In this document: piece by piece, positions 21,218 through 29,354 of the stretch
How positions within the stretch are numbered: position 1 is the first letter of the stretch
Layout of the letters: each line of letters opens with the position of its first letter
From: Martinezella miluonensis
Lineage (GTDB): Bacteria > Pseudomonadota > Alphaproteobacteria > Rhizobiales > Rhizobiaceae
Length of the DNA stretch: 64,000 nucleotides
Assembly (NCBI RefSeq): GCF_900094545.1
Contig: NZ_FMAH01000001.1
Location: 186,001 to 250,000 of the forward strand
Direction: 5' to 3'
Made by a program: the position numbers and the translations under genes
The notes under the pieces: generated by a model
What the model saw: only the letters and a program-made list of their open reading frames with translations
Told to the model about the DNA's origin: nothing
Database searches by the model: none

Positions 21218-22180
21218 TTATTGTTCGGCTGCACCCTGCCAAACAGAAAGCAAGCCGTCAAGAAACAACTTATCGGTCATGATCTTCTGGAGACCCTCTC
21301 CTTTTAAAAAGGGATCATAACCGAGCAGGTTTAGCAATCGGGAAGCTGCAACCGGCCAAAAGAACGACGAGCTCTTGTCTTCCGGCTTCCAATCGACGAT
21401 CTGCAGATCCTTCTGGACCTTGCGCGTTTCGAGGTAGGCGCGGATTTCGTCCTCGCCGCCAAGCGTGTCGATCAGCTTGTTCTGCAGCGCCTGACGGCCG
21501 GTGAATATGCTGCCGTCTGCAAGCTTCAGCACCTGCTCGCGCGGCAGTTTGCGGCGATCCGCAACTAGATCGACAAACCAGCCGTAACTATCCATGACCA
21601 TGTTGCGGATCATGTTCTTGGCGTCTTCGGTAGGGGGGTGGAAAGGCGACGGCTCAGCTTTCAGCGGTGCCGATTTGATCTCGTCGAGGGAAACGCCGAC
21701 CTTGTCGAGCAGATCCTTCACCTGCGGATACTGGAAGATGACGCCGATCGACCCGGTGATCGAGGTATCGCCGGCAACGATATTGTCGCCAGCTGCTGCA
21801 ATCATGTAACCAGCCGAAGCGGCAACGGTGCGAATATCGGACACGACGGGCTTCTTGGCAGCGATGGCGCGGATGGCTTTGAAGATGCGTTCGCCGCCAT
21901 AGGTCGTTCCACCGGTCGACGAGATGGAAACGATCAACGCCTTGACCTGATCGTTGTCACGGATCTTTTTCAGCCGCTCGAGGAGCTCGGGATCGTCCTG
22001 GATGAGTCCGGAAACCTTGACACGGGCGATTTGCGGCCCCCGCACATCGGGCAGGTCGCCCGCAACGAAGCGATAAAGTGCGAAACCAAGCGCAACGAGA
22101 AGCAAAACGGCAATAATGCGCCAGAAACCAAGCTTGCGGCGTAATTGTCGCCGATCCGCGATTGCAGAACTGTCCATCAC
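21218..22180 (-). CDS. sppA: Signal peptide peptidase SppA (S49 family)
   Basis: Membrane-anchored serine protease that degrades leftover signal peptides. The 320-residue protein is the short single-domain form: a cytoplasmic basic N-terminus, one span (FWRIIAVLLLVALGFALYRF), and a S49 domain with the nucleophile Ser in VAASAGYMIAAAGD, and the family motif GSIGVIFQYPQ. The catalytic Lys is expected in the ADRRKLPREQV region. The usual SPGG element here reads SSTGGTTYGGERI. Two adjacent start codons (22180 and 22177) are possible. It heads an operon with ihfB and the lapA-like gene. Confidence 0.93.
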   Translation of the reverse strand: MMDSSAIADRRQLRRKLGFWRIIAVLLLVALGFALYRFVAGDLPDVRGPQIARVKVSGLIQDDPELLERLKKIRDNDQVKALIVSISSTGGTTYGGERIFKAIRAIAAKKPVVSDIRTVAASAGYMIAAAGDNIVAGDTSITGSIGVIFQYPQVKDLLDKVGVSLDEIKSAPLKAEPSPFHPPTEDAKNMIRNMVMDSYGWFVDLVADRRKLPREQVLKLADGSIFTGRQALQNKLIDTLGGEDEIRAYLETRKVQKDLQIVDWKPEDKSSSFFWPVAASRLLNLLGYDPFLKGEGLQKIMTDKLFLDGLLSVWQGAAEQ

Positions 22181-22492
22181 GCCTTATTTCTCCCTGCAAC
22201 AAACTGAAACCGGATATATGACACCTTGAAACTGGCACAATCCTTAGAGAAAAGCGGCTCCCGTCTTCGATGTCGTCGGCGGAATGTCGCTCTGCCGGTT
22301 CATCAGATAGGGTATCGTCCCGTCAGATGAAACCGATTTATGGCATATTTTCCTGCCAAATTTCGTTGGCTCCGGAAAAAAATCCATATTGGCAAGCCAG
22401 CGCAATAATGCGAAACGATCCGATAGGCTTTTTGACACAGCGTCGCATGGCGTGAATGCGGTCTCCGGAATCAGAAAAGACGGACCTGTTGC
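22181..22492. other. Divergent intergenic region sppA / lptC
   Basis: About 310 bases between the divergent sppA and lptC genes. It must hold promoters for both. I see no convincing RNA gene, repeat or credible ORF; a sigma-54-like pair (TGGCAT at 22341, CTGCC at 22353) has the wrong spacing. Confidence 0.6.
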
Positions 22493-23179
22493 ATGCTCAA
22501 TACGATCGAGACCCCCGGCGAGACAATCCGCTCATTGCCGGAGCGGAGTGCGTATAAGGACGCGACCTTCCACTCCGCCCGCGTGCGGAGACTGAGGGTG
22601 CTGTTGCCGCTGGCCGCATTGATCGTCTCGCTGATCTTCATCACCGTCTCGGTCATCCGCGCCTATCTGCCCGCAGAGATCCAGATCGAAGGCGCCAAGA
22701 TCGAGAACGGCAAGGTGGTCATGGAACGCCCCGCCATCTCCGGCCGCAACAAGGACGGCATCAGCTACTCCATGCTCGCGGAAAAGGCGCTGCAGGATAT
22801 CAAGAATCCGAACATGATCACGCTCAAGGCCATCAAGGCATCCATGCCCGTCAATACCAACGTGATGGCACATGTGAACGCCCAAAGCGCGGACTTCGAC
22901 CGCCAGGCCGACACGCTGAAGCTGACCGAGCCCTTCATCATCCAGATGGACAATGGCTTGCGCGCCGAGTTCAAGACCGCGTTCCTGGACGTCAAGAAGG
23001 GTGACCTGTCGAGCCAGGATCAGGTTGCCATCTATCGAGGCGGCATGTCGGTTGTTGCGCGTTCGCTCAAGATGACGGATAAGGGAAGCGTAATCCTATT
23101 CGACGGGCAGGTTCAAATGAATATCGAACCGTCCGCTCTTCACAATTCAGCTAGCGAACAGAAGCCGGGCGGTTCATGA
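22493..23179 (+). CDS. lptC: LPS export component LptC
   Basis: Bitopic inner-membrane protein that receives LPS from LptBFG and passes it to LptA. The 228-residue protein has a cytoplasmic N-terminus of about 35 residues, one membrane span (LRVLLPLAALIVSLIFITVSVI) cited here from two overlapping parts, and a periplasmic beta-jellyroll with the family pattern AEKALQD and DRQADTLKLTEPF. LptC is poorly conserved, so the call rests on topology plus position: its last four bases overlap the lptA start (23176-23179), and lptB follows. The usual order in rhizobia is the same. Confidence 0.9.
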   Translation: MLNTIETPGETIRSLPERSAYKDATFHSARVRRLRVLLPLAALIVSLIFITVSVIRAYLPAEIQIEGAKIENGKVVMERPAISGRNKDGISYSMLAEKALQDIKNPNMITLKAIKASMPVNTNVMAHVNAQSADFDRQADTLKLTEPFIIQMDNGLRAEFKTAFLDVKKGDLSSQDQVAIYRGGMSVVARSLKMTDKGSVILFDGQVQMNIEPSALHNSASEQKPGGS

Positions 23180-23829
23180 TAAATTATTGGCAAAATTCAA
23201 TTTTTCACTCCGGCTTACGCAAGGTCGGCCTTTTCTGTGCCTTCAGCGCGCTTGCTGTCTTCGCAGCGGCCGAAGCAGGCGCACAGTCGACGACCAGCTC
23301 GATGCCTGGTCTTGCCCTTTCCAAGGATCAGCCGATCCAGATCGAAAGCGACAAGCTGGAAATCCATGATCAGGAAAGCCAGGCTGTCTTTACCGGCAAC
23401 GTCAAGGTCGTTCAGGGCACCACCACGATGCAGGCCGGCAAGATGACCGTCTTCTACAAGAAGAAGCAGGCTGCCGATGCCGCCAAGCAGGCAGACAATC
23501 CGGTCGCCAAGGTTGCCAAGGAGCAGAACGAGTCGCTGGTGTCGGGCAATACGAACATCGACCACATTCTGGTGACTGACAAAGTCTACCTCGTTTCCGG
23601 CACTCAGACGGCAACCGCCGACGACGGCGCCTTCGACATGACCAACCAGCTCGCCACCCTCAAAGGCAAGAAGGTTGTCCTGACGGACGGTCCGAACGTT
23701 TTCACCGGTTGTCAGCTCACCGTGCACATGTCGACGGGCGAAGCGCAGCTGGACTCGTGCGGGGGCCGTGTCCAGATCCAGCTCGATCCGAAGTCGCAGC
23801 AAGTGCAGCAGCAACAAAAGAAAAACTGA
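23176..23829 (+). CDS. lptA: LPS export periplasmic bridge protein LptA (OstA-like)
   Basis: Periplasmic protein that oligomerises into the bridge carrying LPS to the outer membrane LptDE. The 217-residue protein has a signal peptide (hydrophobic core VGLFCAFSALAVFAAAEAGA, cleavage likely after AGA), then the OstA jellyroll with PIQIESDKLEIHDQES, AVFTGNVKVVQG and MTVFYKKK. A Lys/Ala/Gln-rich insertion (KKKQAADAAKQADNPVAK) breaks the domain, and the tail is Gln-rich. It overlaps lptC by four bases and is followed 14 bases later by lptB. Confidence 0.92.
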   Translation: MINYWQNSIFHSGLRKVGLFCAFSALAVFAAAEAGAQSTTSSMPGLALSKDQPIQIESDKLEIHDQESQAVFTGNVKVVQGTTTMQAGKMTVFYKKKQAADAAKQADNPVAKVAKEQNESLVSGNTNIDHILVTDKVYLVSGTQTATADDGAFDMTNQLATLKGKKVVLTDGPNVFTGCQLTVHMSTGEAQLDSCGGRVQIQLDPKSQQVQQQQKKN

Positions 23830-23842
23830 TACTGGCCCCCTC

Positions 23843-24652
23843 GTGACAACATCAACCACCATCCTACCCGGCGTGCCCGGACCGTCTTCTGCGACATCGG
23901 GCACACCGGCCGCGGATAAAGCGCGTTATCAGGGCACCCTGATCGCGCGTGGCCTCACCAAGACCTACCGCACCCGGCGCGTCGTCAACGGCGTTTCGCT
24001 GGTGGTACGGCGCGGTGAAGCGGTTGGTCTGCTCGGGCCGAATGGCGCCGGCAAGACCACCTGTTTCTACATGATTACCGGGCTGGTGCCGGTGGATGAA
24101 GGTACGATCGAGATCGACGGCAACAATGTCACGTCGATGCCGATGTATCGGCGTGCAAGGCTTGGCGTCGGCTACCTGCCGCAGGAAGCCTCGATCTTCC
24201 GTGGCCTGACGGTGGAACAAAACATCCGCGCCGTGCTCGAAGTTCACGAGAAGGACAAGGCGAAGCGCGAGCACAAGATCGACGAGTTGCTGGAAGAATT
24301 CCACATCCGCAATCTGCGCACGGTGCCGGCCATCGCACTCTCGGGCGGCGAGCGGCGGCGCCTGGAAATCGCCCGCGCGCTGGCGACCGACCCGACCTTC
24401 ATGCTGCTCGACGAACCTTTTGCCGGCGTCGACCCGATTTCGGTCGCCGACATTCAGAACCTCGTCCATCACCTGACGGCGCGCGGCATCGGCGTGTTGA
24501 TCACCGACCACAATGTTCGCGAAACGCTCGGCCTGATCGATCGCGCCTACATCATCCATGCCGGCGAAGTGCTGACCCATGGCAGAGCCAACGATATCGT
24601 CAGCAACCCCGAAGTCCGCAAACTCTATCTCGGTGATAATTTCAGCCTTTGA
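23843..24652 (+). CDS. lptB: LPS export ABC transporter ATPase LptB
   Basis: Cytoplasmic ATPase that powers LPS extraction by LptFG and LptC. The 269-residue protein has Walker A GPNGAGKTTCF, the Q-loop GYLPQEASIF, the signature LSGGERRRLEIARAL, Walker B FMLLDEPFAGVDP, and the switch His in LITDHNV. Before the domain is a Thr/Ser/Pro-rich leader of about 35 residues. No ATG is available near the proper start; the GTG at 23843, 14 bases after the lptA stop, is chosen. The stop codon lies inside a perfect hairpin (24638-24664). Confidence 0.94.
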   Translation: MTTSTTILPGVPGPSSATSGTPAADKARYQGTLIARGLTKTYRTRRVVNGVSLVVRRGEAVGLLGPNGAGKTTCFYMITGLVPVDEGTIEIDGNNVTSMPMYRRARLGVGYLPQEASIFRGLTVEQNIRAVLEVHEKDKAKREHKIDELLEEFHIRNLRTVPAIALSGGERRRLEIARALATDPTFMLLDEPFAGVDPISVADIQNLVHHLTARGIGVLITDHNVRETLGLIDRAYIIHAGEVLTHGRANDIVSNPEVRKLYLGDNFSL

Positions 24653-24664
24653 TAGGCTGAAATT
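24638..24664 (+). terminator. Hairpin over the lptB stop codon, possible terminator or attenuator
   Basis: AATTTCAGCCT (24638-24648), loop TTGAT, AGGCTGAAATT (24654-24664): a perfect 11-bp stem that includes the lptB stop TGA. No good T-run follows, so it may be an RNA-stability element or leaky terminator ahead of rpoN rather than a strong stop. Confidence 0.55.
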
Positions 24665-24847
24665 CGACCAGCTTACCCTTTAATATTATAGAAGCCCGGC
24701 GCGTTGCCGAAATCTATCTTCGCTTCACAGTTCCGCTTGACCAAAACCTATAAAAACGCAATTTTTGGGCCAATTGGAATTTCGCGAAGATCTTGGTGAT
24801 GAAAAACGCGAATTCCCGAAAAGTTCAAGGGGAGTTCCGCGTCCGCC

Positions 24848-26404
24848 ATGGCACTATCGGCCAATCTTTTCCTGCGCCAAAGCCAAAGCCTGGTGATGAC
24901 ACCGCAACTGATGCAATCCATCCAGTTGCTGCAGATGACGCATTTTGAGCTGACCCAGTTCATCGCCCAGGAAGTCGAGAAGAACCCGCTGCTGGAATTT
25001 GCGTCAAATGACGAGGATTTGGGCGGTGATGGCGATCGCGAGGCAAAGAGCGATCCTTTCGAAGCGCCGGGCGATAGCCGCAACGACAGCGCCGAAGGCG
25101 GCGCGGATGATCTTGCGAGCGACTGGTATGAAAGCGACAACACCGGCAACGCCGACAGGCTGAGCAACGAGCTGGACGCCAATTTCGGCAATGTCTTTTC
25201 CGACGACGCAAGTCCGCAGCGCGCGGACGCGCCCGAACTGCTGAGCCAATGGAAATCCATGCCCGGCGGTGAAGCCGGTGAAAGCTACGATCTGGACGAT
25301 TTCGTCGCCGGTCAGGTGTCGCTGCGCGACCATCTGAACGAACAGATCCCATTCACACTTCCTGCCTTTGGCGACCGGCTGATTGCGCAGCATCTCGTCG
25401 ACCAGCTCGACGATACCGGCTATCTGCTTGCCGATCTTAACGAAACGGCAGAGCGCCTCGGCTCGACCCTCGGTGATGTGGAGCGTGTCCTCGATGCCTT
25501 GCAGCTCCTCGAGCCTCCGGGCGTTTTCGCCCGCTCCCTCAGCGAATGTCTGACCATCCAGCTTCGCCAGAAGGATCGCTTCGATCCGGCCATGGAACGA
25601 CTGGTCCAGAACCTGGAACTTCTGGCACGGCGCGATTTCGCGACGCTGAAACGGCTCTGCGGCGTCGACGAGGAAGACCTGCTCGACATGATGGCGGAAA
25701 TCCGCCAGCTGAACCCGAAACCCGGCAGCGGATTCGAGACCGGCATCTCCGAGGCTATCATGCCCGATATCGTCGTGCGCCCGTCCGCCGACGGCAGCTG
25801 GCTGGTGGAGCTCAATCCCGATGCCCTGCCGCGCGTGCTGGTGAGCCAATCCTATTTCGCATCCGTGTCCAAGACCAGCCAGGACCACGCCTTCCTTTCC
25901 GAATGCCTGCAGAGCGCCAATTGGCTGACCCGCAGCCTGGACCAGCGCGCCAAGACGATCATGAAAGTCGCGAGCGAAATCGTGCGGCAGCAGGACGCTT
26001 TCCTGATCCATGGCGTCGATCATCTGCGGCCGCTCAATCTGAAAACCGTGGCCGATGCCATCAAGATGCACGAATCGACCGTCAGCCGCGTAACCTCGAA
26101 CAAGTACATGCTGACGCCGCGCGGGCTGTTCGAACTCAAATATTTCTTCACGGTTTCGATCAATGCCGTCGAGGGCGGCGATGGCCATTCCGCCGAAGCC
26201 GTGCGCCACAGGATCCGCCTGCTGATATCGAACGAAACCCCGGATGCGGTTCTGTCGGACGACGATATCGTCGATACGCTGAAAAAGGGCGGCATCGAGC
26301 TTGCTCGCCGCACGGTTGCGAAATACCGCGAAGCCATGAACATCCCCTCGTCCGTACAGCGACGCCGAGAGAAGCGCGCTCTGGCAAAAGTCGCCGGTTT
26401 CTGA
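24848..26404 (+). CDS. rpoN: RNA polymerase sigma-54 factor
   Basis: Alternative sigma factor that reads -24/-12 promoters with AAA+ activators; in rhizobia it serves nitrogen, dicarboxylate and nodulation/fixation genes. The 518-residue protein has the Gln/Leu-rich activator-contact region I (LRQSQSLVMTPQLMQSIQLL), an acidic region II, the core-binding region, the helix-turn-helix (HESTVSRVTSNKY) and the RpoN box ARRTVAKYR at about residues 485-494. It lies 195 bases after lptB with hpf and ptsN behind it, the common proteobacterial rpoN neighbourhood. Confidence 0.97.
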   Translation: MALSANLFLRQSQSLVMTPQLMQSIQLLQMTHFELTQFIAQEVEKNPLLEFASNDEDLGGDGDREAKSDPFEAPGDSRNDSAEGGADDLASDWYESDNTGNADRLSNELDANFGNVFSDDASPQRADAPELLSQWKSMPGGEAGESYDLDDFVAGQVSLRDHLNEQIPFTLPAFGDRLIAQHLVDQLDDTGYLLADLNETAERLGSTLGDVERVLDALQLLEPPGVFARSLSECLTIQLRQKDRFDPAMERLVQNLELLARRDFATLKRLCGVDEEDLLDMMAEIRQLNPKPGSGFETGISEAIMPDIVVRPSADGSWLVELNPDALPRVLVSQSYFASVSKTSQDHAFLSECLQSANWLTRSLDQRAKTIMKVASEIVRQQDAFLIHGVDHLRPLNLKTVADAIKMHESTVSRVTSNKYMLTPRGLFELKYFFTVSINAVEGGDGHSAEAVRHRIRLLISNETPDAVLSDDDIVDTLKKGGIELARRTVAKYREAMNIPSSVQRRREKRALAKVAGF

Positions 26405-26461
26405 CGATTGATGAAACGCAACCCTGGGATGCGGATCCCCTAACAGTCCGTTAAGATGCAG

Positions 26462-26490
26462 TTGACTTTCGGATGTGGCAGAGCTAGAAG
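26462..26490 (+). promoter_or_regulatory. Candidate sigma-70-type promoter for hpf
   Basis: TTGACT (26462-26467), 17-base spacer, TAGAAG (26485-26490), about 165 bases before the hpf start in the 250-base rpoN-hpf gap. The -35 is good and the -10 moderate. Confidence 0.3.
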
Positions 26491-26654
26491 CCCGCCGCAA
26501 TCGCTGCAGGACAGCACGACCATGACACTTATCCCCATCATCGCGAAGGCGGCCGATATACGCAATTTGTCTTTGACCGCGTGAAGTGCTTGGATGAGCT
26601 TGAGGCTTGGCGTAAACTGGTACGCGCAATAACCACTACAAGAAGGGAAACTCC

Positions 26655-27230
26655 ATGAGTGTGCGTGTCTCCGGTAAACATATGGAAATTGGTGACTCCT
26701 TCCGTCAGCGGATTGAGGACCAGATCGGTATGGCCGTGACGAAATACTTCGACGGGGGGTATTCGGGTCAGGTAACTGTACATAAGTCCAGCTCGCGCTT
26801 TGCGGCCGATTGCAAGCTTCATCTCGACAGTGGCGTGGTATTGCATGCTGCCGGCGAAGCCATGGACCCGCAGCTTGCCTTCGACGCGGCGTCCGAGCGT
26901 ATCGAAAAGCGTCTGCGACGCTACAAACGCAAACTCAAGGACCATCAGGCCAGCAATCACGCAAACGGTCATATCGAAGTCGCCTACACCGTCATGGACG
27001 GCGTACCGGATGACGACGAAGAGGTCCCAGCCGATTTTGCGCCGGCGATCGTTGCCGAAAGCACGAAACAACTGAAGACCATGTCGGTCGCGACCGCCGT
27101 GATGGCGCTCGATATGACCGACGAGCCGTTGCTGCTCTTCCGCAGCCCGGGCAAGGAACACTTGAACATCGTCTACCGTCGACAGGACGGTAACATTGGC
27201 TGGATAGACGCGGCCAATATCAAAGGCTGA
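26655..27230 (+). CDS. hpf: Long-form ribosome hibernation-promoting factor
   Basis: Binds the 30S decoding centre in stationary phase and, in the long form, drives 100S ribosome dimer formation. The 191-residue protein has the N-terminal HPF/RaiA domain (MSVRVSGKHMEIGDSFRQRI, RFAADCKLHL, ASERIEKRLRRYKRKLKDH), an acidic linker around residues 115-130, and the C-terminal dimerisation domain (MALDMTDEPLLLFR, LNIVYRRQDGNIGWID), so it is the long type. It sits between rpoN and ptsN. Confidence 0.94.
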   Translation: MSVRVSGKHMEIGDSFRQRIEDQIGMAVTKYFDGGYSGQVTVHKSSSRFAADCKLHLDSGVVLHAAGEAMDPQLAFDAASERIEKRLRRYKRKLKDHQASNHANGHIEVAYTVMDGVPDDDEEVPADFAPAIVAESTKQLKTMSVATAVMALDMTDEPLLLFRSPGKEHLNIVYRRQDGNIGWIDAANIKG

Positions 27231-27316
27231 GAATAGAAGAAGAGCGGCGACTGTGCGTAAGTCAGCCGGCCGCCGCTCCCCGTTATCGGTTCTCGGCGAC
27301 ACGAAGGATAAAGAGA

Positions 27317-27781
27317 ATGGCATTGGCAGATTTGCTACACCAAGATGCGATCATCCCCGCCTTGAAGGCAAATTCCAAAAAACAACTGCTTCAGGAGCTG
27401 GCAGCCAAGGCCTCCAAACTGACCGGACTACCGGAACGCGAGATCTTCGATGTCGTGCTGCAGCGTGAGCGTCTGGGCTCCACCGGCGTCGGCAACGGCA
27501 TCGCCATCCCGCACGGCAAGCTTGCCAGCATCAAGTCCATCGCAGGGATTTTCGCGCGCCTCGAGGCGCCGGTCGATTTCGAGGCACTGGACGACCAGCC
27601 CGTCGATCTCGTCTTCCTGCTGCTCGCGCCCGAAGGCGCAGGCGCCGACCACCTCAAGGCACTCTCCCGCATCGCCCGCGTTTTGCGAGACCAGGATCTG
27701 GTCGCGAAGCTACGCGCCACGGAATCGGCCTCGGCAATCTACGCATTCCTCAATGAAGAACAGGCCTCCAACGCCGCCTAA
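27317..27781 (+). CDS. ptsN: Nitrogen-regulatory PTS protein EIIA-Ntr
   Basis: Terminal phospho-acceptor of the regulatory PTS-Ntr chain (PtsP-NPr-EIIA), which adjusts potassium transport and other processes rather than sugar uptake. The 154-residue protein is a single EIIA domain with the phosphorylated His66 in GIAIPHGKL and the family features QRERLGSTGVGNG and DLVFLLLAPEGAGADHLKALS. It follows hpf by 86 bases. The stop codon TAA is enclosed in the stem of a hairpin (27779-27820). Confidence 0.96.
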   Translation: MALADLLHQDAIIPALKANSKKQLLQELAAKASKLTGLPEREIFDVVLQRERLGSTGVGNGIAIPHGKLASIKSIAGIFARLEAPVDFEALDDQPVDLVFLLLAPEGAGADHLKALSRIARVLRDQDLVAKLRATESASAIYAFLNEEQASNAA

Positions 27782-27820
27782 AGCGCGTCGCGATCTTTCA
27801 GATTCGCTTCTCGCGCTTTA
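27779..27820 (+). terminator. Hairpin at the ptsN stop codon
   Basis: TAAAGCGCG (27779-27787) and CGCGCTTTA (27812-27820) form a 9-bp stem followed by GGTCTTTTGATTTT. It can work as a rho-independent terminator and is also the beginning of a repeat-dense block running to 28008. Confidence 0.55.
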
Positions 27821-27837
27821 GGTCTTTTGATTTTGCG

Positions 27838-27880
27838 CATGTCGTTGTCGCAAAACCGCTGCACACTTTTGCGCGACATG
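27838..27880. repeat. Palindromic intergenic repeat, family A copy 2
   Basis: Arms CATGTCG (27838-27844) and CGACATG (27874-27880) around the core CAAAACCGCTGCACACTTTT, followed by GCTTTAA. Confidence 0.7.
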
Positions 27881-27912
27881 CTTTAACGGCCTGGATCGCA
27901 TCGGACCAAGGC

Positions 27913-27957
27913 AAAAATAAGAGCCGGATGATCTGAAATCATCCGGCTCTTATTTTT
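27913..27957. terminator. Bidirectional rho-independent terminator between ptsN and grpE
   Basis: Two perfect 20-base arms (27913-27932 and 27938-27957) around the loop CTGAA. The stem has a GC-rich top (GAGCCGGATGAT) and an A-rich foot on one side with T-rich on the other, so it gives a T-tract in both directions and can stop both converging transcripts. Confidence 0.88.
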
Positions 27958-27964
27958 TGTTGGA

Positions 27965-28008
27965 GCAATTCCAGGAAAAATGCGCAGCGGCTTTCCGTCC
28001 GGAATTGC
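27965..28008. repeat. Palindromic intergenic repeat, family A copy 3 (inverted)
   Basis: GCAATTCC (27965-27972) and GGAATTGC (28001-28008) arms; core AAAAATGCGCAGCGGCTTT is the reverse complement of the cores at 51.07 and 60.65 kb. It lies 32 bases from the grpE stop. Confidence 0.75.
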
Positions 28009-28039
28009 GTAAAAACTGAACCGCTCTGGGGTGCGACGA

Positions 28040-28681
28040 TCAGGCGTCTTTTTCGTCGAGCGGGCTGTTGCTGCCGCCGTCGGCATTCTCGACGACTTTC
28101 GGGCCGCCCTTGGCAACGCCGACCATAGCCGGGCGCAGAACGCGGTCGCCGATGACGAAGCCGGCCTGGACCACCTGTACGACCGTATTGTTCGGCACCT
28201 CGGGGTTCGGCACTTCGAACATGGCCTGATGGAAATTGGGATCGAACTTCTGCCCGATCGGCTCGAGCTGGCGCACGCCATGGCGCTCCAGAGCCGAAAG
28301 CATGGAACGCTCGGTCATCTCCACGCCTTCGATCAGCGTGCTCAGGCCGGCATCGGCACCAGCACGCGCCTCTGCCGGAATGGCGTCCAGCGTGCGGCGC
28401 AGGTTGTCTGCCACTGCGAGCATGTCACGGGCGAAGCTTGCCACGGAATAGGATTTGGCATCCTTCACATCGCGCTCGGTGCGGCGGCGAAGATTGTCCA
28501 TCTCGGCGGCAAGGCGAAGATAGCGATCACGCAGTTCGCCGTTCTCGGCCTTCAGCAGCTCAACCGGATCGGGCTGAGACGGTTCCGCCATATCAACGGC
28601 TTCCGCTGCATCCTGCGCGAAATTCGCTGAAGTGTCGGCCGCCGTAGCGTCAGGTCCGGTTTTCGTTGTTTCGTCGGTCAT
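28040..28681 (-). CDS. grpE: Nucleotide exchange factor GrpE
   Basis: Releases ADP from DnaK in the Hsp70 cycle. The 213-residue protein has an acidic, Thr/Ala-rich N-terminus, the long paired helix ([20 protein letters not shown]) and the conserved [17 protein letters not shown] region, then the beta domain ending [20 protein letters not shown] and the typical [15 protein letters not shown] heat-shock-type promoter candidate lies at 28720-28748. hrcA is close by but separated by the GFA gene; dnaK is not in the window. Confidence 0.96.
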   Translation of the reverse strand: MTDETTKTGPDATAADTSANFAQDAAEAVDMAEPSQPDPVELLKAENGELRDRYLRLAAEMDNLRRRTERDVKDAKSYSVASFARDMLAVADNLRRTLDAIPAEARAGADAGLSTLIEGVEMTERSMLSALERHGVRQLEPIGQKFDPNFHQAMFEVPNPEVPNNTVVQVVQAGFVIGDRVLRPAMVGVAKGGPKVVENADGGSNSPLDEKDA

Positions 28682-28719
28682 GACGGTCTCCGAATTGCTT
28701 TGTCTTTTGGATGTGCCCG

Positions 28720-28748
28720 ATATCGAGGTTTAGCCGGAAAAAATCAAG
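28720..28748 (-). promoter_or_regulatory. Candidate RpoH (sigma-32) promoter for grpE
   Basis: On the minus strand CTTGAT (28748-28743), 17-base spacer, CGATAT (28725-28720), 40 bases before the grpE ATG. This approximates the alphaproteobacterial heat-shock pattern (CTTG... about 17 bases ...C-TAT-T), recalled from the literature. Confidence 0.42.
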
Positions 28749-28895
28749 GCTTTGTCGAGAAGAACAGCCAATTCGCAGCATTGCGGTCACAGCAAGATAC
28801 CCGTTCGGCCAAGATGCCACTGAGGATGTCGGCTGTTCAGTGCCATTCCATGATGATATGCTAAAATACATCTCAGCCAGCGTGGGGTGTGATCG

Positions 28896-29330
28896 ATGTC
28901 TAATGGCAAATCCCTTTCAGGCAAGTGTTTCTGCGGCGCAGTCGAGATTGCAGTCGATGGCGAGCCAATGGCGATGGGTTACTGTCATTGCGACTCCTGC
29001 CGGGAATGGTCGGCGGGGCCGGTCAACGCCTTCTCGCTCTGGCCGCCGCAAGCGGTTCACATTACCAAGGGCGCGGACAAGATCGGCAGCTACCAGAAAA
29101 CCGAGAAGAGCGTGCGCAAGTGGTGCACGGTCTGCGGCGGCCATCTCTTGACCGAGCATCCGCCGTGGGGCGTAACCGACGTCTACGCCGCCGTCCTTCC
29201 CGACCTCGATTTTCAGCCGGCGCTGCACGTCAACTACGAGACGACGGTGCTGCATCTAAAAGACGGGCTACCGAAGCAGAAGGATTTTCCGGCTGAGATG
29301 GGCGGATCCGGAACGCTGCTTCCCGATTGA
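28896..29330 (+). CDS. GFA/CENP-V domain zinc protein
   Basis: A 144-residue protein of the GFA (glutathione-dependent formaldehyde-activating, Mss4-like) fold. Zinc-binding cysteines are visible in the canonical places: GKCFCGAVEI, GYCHCDSCREW and KWCTVCGGHL. Most members are not proven formaldehyde enzymes, so only the fold is claimed. It is a single plus-strand gene between grpE and hrcA, both on the minus strand; its stop lies 25 bases from the hrcA stop. Confidence 0.88.
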   Translation: MSNGKSLSGKCFCGAVEIAVDGEPMAMGYCHCDSCREWSAGPVNAFSLWPPQAVHITKGADKIGSYQKTEKSVRKWCTVCGGHLLTEHPPWGVTDVYAAVLPDLDFQPALHVNYETTVLHLKDGLPKQKDFPAEMGGSGTLLPD

Positions 29331-29354
29331 TCGCTGCCGTCAGATCCCCTCTCG

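Noticed and set aside
22341-22357. Sigma-54 promoter (TGGCAT...CTGCC) upstream of lptC
   Set aside because: The GG and GC doublets are 11 bases apart rather than the required 10.
22244-22438. Minus-strand open frame of 64 codons in the sppA-lptC gap
   Set aside because: No ribosome site, no recognisable motif, and a composition unlike neighbouring genes.
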